DNA of 64,000 bases from Henricia sp. BOLD:AAB3569 (taxonomy: Eukaryota > Echinodermata > Asteroidea > Spinulosida > Echinasteridae). The translations under genes were made by a program, and so were the position numbers. The notes beneath the pieces were generated by a model. The model saw only the letters and a list, made by a program, of their open reading frames with translations. It did not search any database and had not been told where the DNA came from. The DNA lies in the NCBI GenBank assembly GCA_037783545.1, contig JBBELK010001550.1, positions 1 through 64,000 on the forward strand. The letters run 5' to 3'. The first letter of the stretch is position 1; each line of letters opens with the position of its first letter. Below are positions 46,373-58,859 of the stretch, in pieces.

Positions 46373-46762
46373 GTACTTTAATAGACTGCCCCTATGGTTA
46401 ATGAACAGTATTTTGTTTACAGTATATTTTTGTTAGTCCACATAGCGTATACACACTTTATATGTGAGTTGTATGTATCTACGTGTGTCTATGCAGATTT
46501 GTTTACCAAATAAAGTGACTTCAGAAAATTACTGTGTTCTTTTGATTACTTTTTTACATAAATTTGAGTTTTCTCTCTTTGCACCAATGAAATTCAGTTT
46601 TTCGTTATTAATTTCATTTGTTGGAACCCGAGGTTCGTGACAATTCATTAATTGCACTATAATTTCGGTTATTTACACATTTTTCACAGGATAGTTTAAT
46701 TATTCTTATGTAAAAACTGAAATTCCGGTTGAATCAAAAATTGTGAGGACAATATCAGTTTG
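46373..46762. other. AT-rich spacer between minisatellite and satellite
   Basis: The first about 50 bases (ATAGACTGCCCCTATGGTTA) are the mirror of 14790-14840. The remainder is unique AT-rich sequence up to the first satellite bases GGCAGACAAAC at 46763. Confidence 0.5.
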
Positions 46763-49700
46763 GGCAGACAAACTTCCAATTTTGCCTGCTAAAACAACTC
46801 TATATCTCAAACGTGTTGTGCAAATTTCAGCAATTTCCCGTTTAAACCGACAGAGTTATCGTCGAATCTAGCAAAAACTCCTTTTCGCACGAGCAGACGC
46901 CGCTTTCGTGAAACCTTGCGTCTGAAACGGTCGCTATTTTGGAACTGAAGGAATTGGCAGACAAACTTCCAATTTTGCCTGCTAAAACAACTCTATATCC
47001 CAAACGTGTTGTGCAAATTTCAGCAATTTCCCGTTTAAACCGACAGAGTTATCGTCGAATCTAGCAAAAACTCCTTTTCGCACGAGCAGACGCCGCTTTC
47101 GTGAAACCTTGCGTCTGAAACGGTCGCTATTTTGGAACTGAAGGAATTGGCAGACAAACTTCCAATTTTGCCTGCTAAAACAACTCTATATCCCAAACGT
47201 GTTGTGCAAATTTCAGCAATTTCCCGTTTAAACCGACAGAGTTATCGTCGAATCTAGCAAAAACTCCCTGCCGGCACAGTTTTCGCACGAGCAGACGCCG
47301 CTTTCGTGAAACCTTGCGTCTGAAACGGTCGCTATTTTGGAACTGAAGGAATTGGCGGACAAACTTCCAATTTTGCCTGCTAAAACAACTCTATATCCCA
47401 AACGTGTTGTGCAAATTTCAGCAATTTCCCGTTTAAACCGACAGAGTTATCGTCGAATCTAGCAAAAACTCCTTTTCGCACGAGCAGACGCCGCTTTCGT
47501 GAAACCTTGCGTCTGAAACGGTCGCTATTTTGGAACTGAAGGAATTGGCAGACAAACTTCCAATTTTGCCTGCTAAAACAACTCTATATCCCAAACGTGT
47601 TGTGCACATTTCAGCGATTTCCCGTTAAAACCGACAGAGTTATCGTCGAATCTAGCAAAAACTCCTTTTCGCACGAGCAGACGCCGCTTTCGTGAAACCT
47701 TGCGTCTGAAACGGTCGCTATTTTGGAACTGAAGGAATTGGCAGACAAACTTCCAATTTTGCCTGCTAAAACAACTCTATATCCCAAACGTGTTGTGCAA
47801 ATTTCAGCAATTTCCCGTTTAAACCGACAGAGTTATCGTCGAATCTAGCAAAAACTCCTTTTCGCACGAGCAGACGCCGCTTTCGTGAAACCTTGCGTCT
47901 GAAACGGTCGCTATTTTGGAACTGAAGGAATTGGCAGACAAACTTCCAATTTTGCCTGCTAAAACAACTCTATATCCCAAACGTGTTGTGCAAATTTCAG
48001 CAATTTCCCGTTTAAACCGACAGAGTTATCGTCGAATCTAGCAAAAACTCCCTGCCGGCACAGTTTTCGCACGAGCAGACGCCGCTTTCGTGAAACCTTG
48101 CGTCTGAAACGGTCGCTATTTTGGAACTGAAGGAATTGGCGGACAAACTTCCAATTTTGCCTGCTAAAACAACTCTATATCCCAAACGTGTTGTGCAAAT
48201 TTCAGCAATTTCCCGTTTAAACCGACAGAGTTATCGTCGAATCTAGCAAAAACTCCCTGCCGGCACAGTTTTCGCACGAGCAGACGCCGCTTTCGTGAAA
48301 CCTTGCGTCTGAAACGGTCGCTATTTTGGAACTGAAGGAATTGGCACACAAACTTTCAATTCTGCCTGCTAAAACAACTCTATATCCCAAACGTGTTGTG
48401 CAAATTTCAGCAATTTCCCGTTTAAACCGACAGAGTTATCGTCGAATCTAGCAAAACCTCCCTGCCGGCGCAGTTTTCGCACAAGCAGACGCCGCTTTCG
48501 TGAAACCTTGCGTCTGAAACGGTCGCTATTTTGGAACTGAAGGAATTTGCAGACAAACTTCCAATTTCGCCTGTTAAAACAACTCTATATCCCAAACGTG
48601 TTGTGCACATTTCAGCAATTTCCCGTTTAAACCGACAGAGTTATCGTCGAATCTAGCAAAAACTCCTTTTCGCACGAGCAGACGCCGCTTTCGTGAAACC
48701 TTGCGTCTGAAACGGTCGCTATTTTGGAACTGAAGGAATTGGCAGACAAACTTCCAATTTTGTCTGCTAAAACAACTCTATATCCCAAACGTGTTGTGCA
48801 AATTTCAGCAATTTCCCGTTTAAACCGACAGAGTTATCGTCGAATCTAGCAAAAACTCCTTTTCGCACGAGCAGACGCCGCCATCGTGAAACCTTGCGTC
48901 TGAAACGGTCGCTATTTTGGAACTGAAGGAATTGGCAGACAAACTTCCAATTTTGCCTGCTAAAACAACTCTATATCCCAAACGTGTTGTGCAAATTTCA
49001 GCAATTTCCCGTTTAAACCGACAGAGTTATCGTCGAATCTAGCAAAAACTCCTTTTCGCACGAGCAGACGCCGCTTTCGTGAAACCTTGCGTCTGAAACG
49101 GTCGCTATTTTGGAACTGAAGGAATTGGCAGACAAACTTCCAATTTTTGCCTGCTAAAACAACTCTATATCCCAAACGTGTTGTGCAAATTTCAGCAATT
49201 TCCCGTTTAAACCGACAGAGTTATCGTCGAATCTAGCAAAAACTCCTTTTCGCACGAGCAGACGCCGCTTTCGTGAAACCTTGCGTCTGAAACGGTCGCT
49301 ATTTTGGAACTGAAGGAATTGGCAGACAAACTTCCAATTTTGCCTGCTAAAACAACTCTATATCCCAAACGTGTTGTGCAAATTTCAGCAATTTCCCGTT
49401 TAAACCGACAGAGTTATCGTCGAATCTAGCAAAAACTCCCTGCCGGCACAGTTTTCGCACGAGCAGACGCCGCTTTCGTGAAACCTTGCGTCTGAAACGG
49501 TCGCTATTTTGGAACTGAAGGAATTGGCAGACAAACTTCCAATTTTGCCTGCTAAAACAACTCTATATCCCAAACGTGTTGTGCAAATTTCAGCAATTTC
49601 CCGTTTAAACCGACAGAGTCATCGTCGAATCTAGCAAAAACTCCTTTTCGCACGAGCAGACGCCGCTTTCGTGAAACCTTGCGTCTGAAACGGTCGCTAT

Positions 49701-51238
49701 TTTGGAAGGGAAGGAATTGGCAGACAAACTTCCAATTTTGTCTGCTAAAACAACTCTATATCCCAAACGTGTTGTGCAAATTTCAGCAATTTCCCGTTTA
49801 AACCGACAGAGTTATCGTCGAATCTAGCAAAAACTCCTTTTCGCACGAGCAGACGCCGCTTTCGTGAAACCTTGCGTCTGAAACGGTCGCTATTTTGGAA
49901 CTGAAGGAATTGGCAGACAACTTCCAATTTTGCCTGCTAAAACAACTCTATATCCCAAACGTGTTGTGCAAATTTCAGCAATTTCCCGTTTAAACCGACA
50001 GAGTTATCGTCGAATCTAGCAAAAACTCCTTTTCGCACGAGCAGACGCCGCTTTCGTGAAACCTTGCGTCTGAAACGGTCGCTATTTTGGAACTGAAGGA
50101 ATTGGCAGACAAACTTCCAATTTTGCCTGCTAAAACAACTCTATATCCCAAACGTGTTGTGCAAATTTCAGCAATTTCCCGTTTAAACCGACAGAGTTAT
50201 CGTCGAATCTAGCAAAAACTCCTTTTCGCACGAGCAGACGCCGCTTTCGTGAAACCTTGCGTCTGAAACGGTCGCTATTTTGGAACTGAAGGAATTGGCA
50301 GACAAACTTCCAATTTTGCCTGCTAAAACAACTCTATATCCCAAACGTGTTGTGCAAATTTCAGCAATTTCCCGTTTAAACCGACAGAGTTATCGTCGAA
50401 TCTAGCAAAAACTCCCTGCCGGCGCAGTTTTCGCACAAGCAGACGCCGCTTTCGTGAAACCTTGCGTCTGAAACGGTCGCTATTTTGGAACTGAAGGAAT
50501 TGGCAGACAAACTTATAATTTCGCCTGCTAAAACAACTCTATATCCCAAACGTGTTGTGCACATTTCAGCAATTTCCCGTTTAAACCGACAGAGTTATCG
50601 TCGAATCTAGCAAAAACTCCCTGCCGGCACAGTTTTCGCACGAGCAGACGCCGCTTTCGTGAAACCTTGCGTCTGAAACGGTCGCTATTTTGGAACTGAA
50701 GGAATTGGCAGACAAACTTCCAATTTTGCCTGCTAAAACAACTCTATATCCCAAACGTGTTGTGCAAATTTCAGCAATTTCCCGTTTAAACCGACAGAGT
50801 TATCGTCGAATCTAGCAAAAACTCCTTTTCGCACGAGCAGACGCCGCTTTCGTGAAACCTTGCGTCTGAAACGGTCGCTATTTTGGAACTGAAGGAATTG
50901 GCAGACAAACTTCCAATTTTGCCTGCTAAAACAACTCTATATCCCAAACGTGTTGTGCAAATTTCAGCAATTTCCCGTTTAAACCGACAGAGTTATCGTC
51001 GAATCTAGCAAAAACTCCCTGCCGGCACAGTTTTCGCACGAGCAGACGCCGCTTTCGTGAAACCTTGCGTCTGAAACGGTCGCTATTTTGGAACTGAAGG
51101 AATTGGCACACAAACTTTCAATTCTGCCTGCTAAAACAACTCTATATCCCAAACGTGTTGTGCAAATTTCAGCAATTTCCCGTTTAAACCGACAGAGTTA
51201 TCGTCGAATCTAGCAAAACCTCCCTGCCGGCGCAGTTT

Positions 51239-54200
51239 TCGCACAAGCAGACGCCGCTTTCGTGAAACCTTGCGTCTGAAACGATCGCTATTTTGGAACT
51301 GAAGGAATTTGCAGACAAACTTCCAATTTTGCCTGCTAAAACAACTCTATATCCCAAACGTGTTGTGCAAATTTCAGCAATTTCCCGTTTAAACCGACAG
51401 AGTTATCGTCGAATCTAGCAAAAACTCCCTGCCGGCACAGTTTTCGCACGAGCAGACGCCGCTTTCGTGAAACCTTGCGTCTGAAACGGTCGCTATTTTG
51501 GAACTGAAGGAATTGGCACACAAACTTTCAATTCTGCCTGCTAAAACAACTCTATATCCCAAACGTGTTGTGCAAATTTCAGCAATTTCCCGTTTAAACC
51601 GACAGAGTTATCGTCGAATCTAGCAAAACCTCCCTGCCGGCGCAGTTTTCGCACAAGCAGACGCCGCTTTCGTGAAACCTTGCGTCTGAAAGGGTCGCTA
51701 TTTTGGAACTGAAGGAATTTGCAGACAAACTTCCAATTTCGCCTGCTAAAACAACTCTATATCCCAAACGTGTTGTGCACATTTCAGCAATTTCCCGTTT
51801 AAACCGACAGAGTTATCGTCGAATCTAGCAAAAACTCCTTTTCGCACGAGCAGACGCCGCTTTCGTGAAACCTTGCGTCTGAAACGGTCGCTATTTTGGA
51901 ACTGAAGGAATTGGCAGACAAACTTCCAATTTTGCCTGCTAAAACAAACTCTATATCCCAAACGTGTTGTGCAAATTTCAGCAATTTCCCGTTTAAACCG
52001 ACAGAGTTATCGTCGAATCTAGCAAAAAACTCCTTTTCGCACGAGCAGACGCCGCTTTCGTGAAACCTTGCGTCTGAAACGGTCGCTATTTTGGAACTGA
52101 AGGAATTGGCCGACAAACTTCCAATTTTGCCTGCTAAAACAACTCTATATCCCAAACGTGTTGTGCAAATTTCAGCAATTTCCCGTTTAAACTGACAGAG
52201 TTATCGTCGAATCTAGCAAAAACTCCCTGCCGGCACAGTTTTCGCACGAGCAGACGCCGCTTTCGTGAAACCTTGCGTCTGAAACGGTCGCTATTTTGGA
52301 ACTGAGAGAATTTGCAGACAAACTTCCAATTTTGCCTGCTAAAACAACTCTATATCCCAAACGTGTTGTGCACATTTCAGCAATTTCCCGTTTAAACCGA
52401 CCGAGTTATCGTCGAATCTAGCAAAAAATCCCTGCCGGCACAGTTTTCGCACGAGCAGACGCCGCTTTCGTGAAACCTTGCGTCTGAAACGGTCGCTATT
52501 TTGAAACCGAAGGAATTGGCACACAAACTTTCAATTCTGCCTGCTAAAACAACTCTATATCCCAAACGTGTTGTGCAAATTTCAGCAATTTCCCGTTTAA
52601 ACCGACAGAGTTATCGTCGAATCTAGCAAAAACTCCTTTTCGCACGAGCAGACGCCGCTTTCGTGAAACCTTGCGTCTGAAACGGTCGCTATTTTGGAAC
52701 TGAAGGAATTGGCAGACAAACTTCCAATTTTGCCTGCTAAAACAACTCTATATCCCAAACGTGTTGTGCAAATTTCAGCAATTTCCCGTTTAAACCGACA
52801 GAGTTATCGTCGAATCTAGCAAAAACTCCCTGCCGGCACAGTTTTCGCACGAGCAGACGCCGCTTTCGTGAAACCTTGCGTCTGAAACGGTCGCTATTTT
52901 GGAACTGAAGGAATTGGCACACAAACTTTCAATTCTGCCTGCTAAAACAACTCTATATCCCAAACGTGTTGTGCAAATTTCAGCAATTTCCCGTTTAAAC
53001 CGACAGAGTTATCGTCGAATCTAGCAAAACCTCCCTGCCGGCGCAGTTTTCGCACAAGCAGACGCCGCTTTCGTGAAACCTTGCGTCTGAAACGATCGCT
53101 ATTTTGGAACTGAAGGAATTTGCAGACAAACTTCCAATTTTGCCTGCTAAAACAACTCTATATCCCAAACGTGTTGTGCAAATTTCAGCAATTTCCCGTT
53201 TAAACCGACAGAGTTATCGTCGAATCTAGCAAAAACTCCCTGCCGGCACAGTTTTCGCACGAGCAGACGCCGCTTTCGTGAAACCTTGCGTCTGAAACGG
53301 TCGCTATTTTGGAACTGAAGGAATTGGCACACAAACTTTCAATTCTGCCTGCTAAAACAACTCTATATCCCAAACGTGTTGTGCAAATTTCAGCAATTTC
53401 CCGTTTAAACCGACAGAGTTATCGTCGAATCTAGCAAAACCTCCCTGCCGGCGCAGTTTTCGCACAAGCAGACGCCGCTTTCGTGAAACCTTGCGTCTGA
53501 AAGGGTCGCTATTTTGGAACTGAAGGAATTTGCAGACAAACTTCCAATTTCGCCTGCTAAAACAACTCTATATCCCAAACGTGTTGTGCACATTTCAGCA
53601 ATTTCCCGTTTAAACCGACAGAGTTATCGTCGAATCTAGCAAAAACTCCTTTTCGCACGAGCAGACGCCGCTTTCGTGAAACCTTGCGTCTGAAACGGTC
53701 GCTATTTTGGAACTGAAGGAATTGGCAGACAAACTTCCAATTTTGCCTGCTAAAACAAACTCTATATCCCAAACGTGTTGTGCAAATTTCAGCAATTTCC
53801 CGTTTAAACCGACAGAGTTATCGTCGAATCTAGCAAAAAACTCCTTTTCGCACGAGCAGACGCCGCTTTCGTGAAACCTTGCGTCTGAAACGGTCGCTAT
53901 TTTGGAACTGAAGGAATTGGCCGACAAACTTCCAATTTTGCCTGCTAAAACAACTCTATATCCCAAACGTGTTGTGCAAATTTCAGCAATTTCCCGTTTA
54001 AACTGACAGAGTTATCGTCGAATCTAGCAAAAACTCCCTGCCGGCACAGTTTTCGCACGAGCAGACGCCGCTTTCGTGAAACCTTGCGTCTGAAACGGTC
54101 GCTATTTTGGAACTGAGAGAATTTGCAGACAAACTTCCAATTTTGCCTGCTAAAACAACTCTATATCCCAAACGTGTTGTGCACATTTCAGCAATTTCCC

Positions 54201-54860
54201 GTTTAAACCGACCGAGTTATCGTCGAATCTAGCAAAAAATCCCTGCCGGCACAGTTTTCGCACGAGCAGACGCCGCTTTCGTGAAACCTTGCGTCTGAAA
54301 CGGTCGCTATTTTGAAACCGAAGGAATTGGCACACAAACTTTCAATTCTGCCTGCTAAAACAACTCTATATCCCAAACGTGTTGTGCAAATTTCAGCAAT
54401 TTCCCGTTTAAACCGACAGAGTTATCGTCGAATCTAGCAAAAACTCCTTTTCGCACGAGCAGACGCCGCTTTCGTGAAACCTTGCGTCTGAAACGGTCGC
54501 TATTTTGGAACTGAAGGAATTGGCAGACAAACTTCCAATTTTGCCTGCTAAAACAACTCTATATCCCAAACGTGTTGTGCAAATTTCAGCAATTTCCCGT
54601 TTAAACCGACAGAGTTATCGTCGAATCTAGCAAAAACTCCCTGCCGGCACAGTTTTCGCACGAGCAGACGCCGCTTTCGTGAAACCTTGCGTCTGAAACG
54701 GTCGCTATTTTGGAACTGAAGGAATTGGCACACAAACTTTCAATTCTGCCTGCTAAAACAACTCTATATCCCAAACGTGTTGTGCAAATTTCAGCAATTT
54801 CCCGTTTAAACCGACAGAGTTATCGTCGAATCTAGCAAAACCTCCCTGCCGGCGCAGTTT
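51239..54860 (+). repeat. Two tandem copies of a 1811-bp, 9-monomer higher-order repeat
   Basis: The monomer order by type is L, L, S, S, L, L, S, L, L. Its sum, 6x205 + 3x193 + 2 single-base insertions, equals the observed 1811 bp. Copies run 51239-53049 and 53050-54860. Marker variants (AAAGGGTCGC, ACGATCGC, CCGACCGAG, TTTTGAAACCG) recur at exactly 1811 bp. A third copy follows after an extra 808-bp (3 L + 1 S) duplication, so its markers lie 2619 bp further on. Confidence 0.85.
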
Positions 54861-57800
54861 TCGCACAAGCAGACGCCGCTTTCGTGAAACCTTGCGTCTG
54901 AAACGATCGCTATTTTGGAACTGAAGGAATTTGCAGACAAACTTCCAATTTTGCCTGCTAAAACAACTCTATATCCCAAACGTGTTGTGCAAATTTCAGC
55001 AATTTCCCGTTTAAACCGACAGAGTTATCGTCGAATCTAGCAAAAACTCCCTGCCGGCACAGTTTTCGCACGAGCAGACGCCGCTTTCGTGAAACCTTGC
55101 GTCTGAAACGGTCGCTATTTTGGAACTGAAGGAATTGGCACACAAACTTTCAATTCTGCCTGCTAAAACAACTCTATATCCCAAACGTGTTGTGCAAATT
55201 TCAGCAATTTCCCGTTTAAACCGACAGAGTTATCGTCGAATCTAGCAAAACCTCCCTGCCGGCGCAGTTTTCGCACAAGCAGACGCCGCTTTCGTGAAAC
55301 CTTGCGTCTGAAAGGGTCGCTATTTTGGAACTGAAGGAATTTGCAGACAAACTTCCAATTTCGCCTGCTAAAACAACTCTATATCCCAAACGTGTTGTGC
55401 ACATTTCAGCAATTTCCCGTTTAAACCGACAGAGTTATCGTCGAATCTAGCAAAAACTCCTTTTCGCACGAGCAGACGCCGCTTTCGTGAAACCTTGCGT
55501 CTGAAACGGTCGCTATTTTGGAACTGAAGGAATTGGCACACAAACTTTCAATTCTGCCTGCTAAAACAACTCTATATCCCAAACGTGTTGTGCAAATTTC
55601 AGCAATTTCCCGTTTAAACCGACAGAGTTATCGTCGAATCTAGCAAAACCTCCCTGCCGGCGCAGTTTTCGCACAAGCAGACGCCGCTTTCGTGAAACCT
55701 TGCGTCTGAAACGATCGCTATTTTGGAACTGAAGGAATTTGCAGACAAACTTCCAATTTTGCCTGCTAAAACAACTCTATATCCCAAACGTGTTGTGCAA
55801 ATTTCAGCAATTTCCCGTTTAAACCGACAGAGTTATCGTCGAATCTAGCAAAAACTCCCTGCCGGCACAGTTTTCGCACGAGCAGACGCCGCTTTCGTGA
55901 AACCTTGCGTCTGAAACGGTCGCTATTTTGGAACTGAAGGAATTGGCACACAAACTTTCAATTCTGCCTGCTAAAACAACTCTATATCCCAAACGTGTTG
56001 TGCAAATTTCAGCAATTTCCCGTTTAAACCGACAGAGTTATCGTCGAATCTAGCAAAACCTCCCTGCCGGCGCAGTTTTCGCACAAGCAGACGCCGCTTT
56101 CGTGAAACCTTGCGTCTGAAAGGGTCGCTATTTTGGAACTGAAGGAATTTGCAGACAAACTTCCAATTTCGCCTGCTAAAACAACTCTATATCCCAAACG
56201 TGTTGTGCACATTTCAGCAATTTCCCGTTTAAACCGACAGAGTTATCGTCGAATCTAGCAAAAACTCCTTTTCGCACGAGCAGACGCCGCTTTCGTGAAA
56301 CCTTGCGTCTGAAACGGTCGCTATTTTGGAACTGAAGGAATTGGCAGACAAACTTCCAATTTTGCCTGCTAAAACAAACTCTATATCCCAAACGTGTTGT
56401 GCAAATTTCAGCAATTTCCCGTTTAAACCGACAGAGTTATCGTCGAATCTAGCAAAAAACTCATTTTCGCACGAGCAGACGCCGCTTTCGTGAAACCTTG
56501 CGTCTGAAACGGTCGCTATTTTGGAACTGAAGGAATTGGCCGACAAACTTCCAATTTTGCCTGCTAAAACAACTCTATATCCCAAACGTGTTGTGCAAAT
56601 TTCAGCAATTTCCCGTTTAAACTGACAGAGTTATCGTCGAATCTAGCAAAAACTCCCTGCCGGCACAGTTTTCGCACGAGCAGACGCCGCTTTCGTGAAA
56701 CCTTGCGTCTGAAACGGTCGCTATTTTGGAACTGAGAGAATTTGCAGACAAACTTCCAATTTTGCCTGCTAAAACAACTCTATATCCCAAACGTGTTGTG
56801 CACATTTCAGCAATTTCCCGTTTAAACCGACCGAGTTATCGTCGAATCTAGCAAAAAATCCCTGCCGGCACAGTTTTCGCACGAGCAGACGCCGCTTTCG
56901 TGAAACCTTGCGTCTGAAACGGTCGCTATTTTGAAACCGAAGGAATTGGCACACAAACTTTCAATTCTGCCTGCTAAAACAACTCTATATCCCAAACGTG
57001 TTGTGCAAATTTCAGCAATTTCCCGTTTAAACCGACAGAGTTATCGTCGAATCTAGCAAAAACTCCCTGCCGGCGCAGTTTTCGCACAAGCAGACGCCGC
57101 TTTCGTGAAACCTTGCGTCTGAAACGGTCGCTATTTTGGAACTGAAGGAATTGGCAGACAAACTTATAATTTCGCCTGCTAAAACAACTCTATATCCCAA
57201 ACGTGTTGTGCACATTTCAGCAATTTCCCGTTTAAACCGACAGAGTTATCGTCGAATCTAGCAAAAACTCCCTGCCGGCACAGTTTTCGCACGAGCAGAC
57301 GCCGCTTTCGTGAAACCTTGCGTCTGAAACGGTCGCTATTTTGGAACTGAAGGAATTCGCAGACAAACTTCCAATTTTGCCTGCTAAAACAACTCTATAT
57401 CCCAAACGTGTTGTGCAAATTTCAGCAATTTCCCGTTTAAACCGACAGAGTTATCGTCGAATCTAGCAAAAACTCCTTTTCGCACGAGCAGACGCCGCTT
57501 TCGTGAAAACTTGCGTCTGAAACGGTCGCTATTTTGGAACTGAAGGAATTGGCAGACAAACTTCCAATTTTGCCTGCTAAAACAACTCTATATCCCAAAC
57601 GTGTTGTGCAAATTTCAGCAATTTCCCGTTTAAACCGACAGAGTTATCGTCGAATCTAGCAAAAACTCCCTGCCGGCACAGTTTTCGCACGAGCAGACGC
57701 CGCTTTCGTGAAACCTTGCGTCTGAAACGGTCGCTATTTTGGAACTGAAGGAATTGGCACACAAACTTTCAATTCTGCCTGCTAAAACAACTCTATATCC

Positions 57801-58859
57801 CAAACGTGTTGTGCAAATTTCAGCAATTTCCCGTTTAAACCGACAGAGTTATCGTCGAATCTAGCAAAACCTCCCTGCCGGCGCAGTTTTCGCACAAGCA
57901 GACGCCGCTTTCGTGAAACCTTGCGTCTGAAACGATCGCTATTTTGGAACTGAAGGAATTTGCAGACAAACTTCCAATTTTGCCTGCTAAAACAACTCTA
58001 TATCCCAAACGTGTTGTGCAAATTTCAGCAATTTCCCGTTTAAACCGACAGAGATATCGTCGAATCTAGCAAAAACTCCCTGCCGGCACAGTTTTCGCAC
58101 GAGCAGACGCCGCTTTCGTGAAACCTTGCGTCTGAAACGGTCGCTATTTTGGAACTGAAGGAATTGGCACACAAACTTTCAATTCTGCCTGCTAAAACAA
58201 CTCTATATCCCAAACGTGTTGTGCAAATTTCAGCAATTTCCCGTTTAAACCGACAGAGTTATCGTCGAATCTAGCAAAACCTCCCTGCCGGCGCAGTTTT
58301 CGCACAAGCAGACGCCGCTTTCGTGAAACCTTGCGTCTGAAAGGGTCGCTATTTTGGAACTGAAGGAATTTGCAGACAAACTTCCAATTTCGCCTGCTAA
58401 AACAACTCTATATCCCAAACGTGTTGTGCACATTTCAGCAATTTCCCGTTTAAACCGACAGAGTTATCGTCGAATCTAGCAAAAACTCCCTGCCGGCACA
58501 GTTTTCGCACGAGCAGACGCCGCTTTCGTGAAACCTTGCGTCTGAAACGGTCGCGTATTTTGGAACTGAAGGAATTGGCAGACAAACTTCCAATTTTGCC
58601 TGCTAAAACAACTCTATATCCCAAACGTGTTGTGCAAATTTCAGCAATTTCCCGTTTAAACCGACAGAGTCATCGTCGAATCTAGCAAAAACTCCTTTTC
58701 GCACGAGCAGACGCCGCTTTCGTGAAACCTTGCGTCTGAAACGGTCGCTATTTTGGAACTGAAGGAATTGGCAGACAAACTTCCAATTTTGTCTGCTAAA
58801 ACAACTCTATATCCCAAACGTGTTGTGCAAATTTCAGCAATTTCCCGTTTAAACCGACA

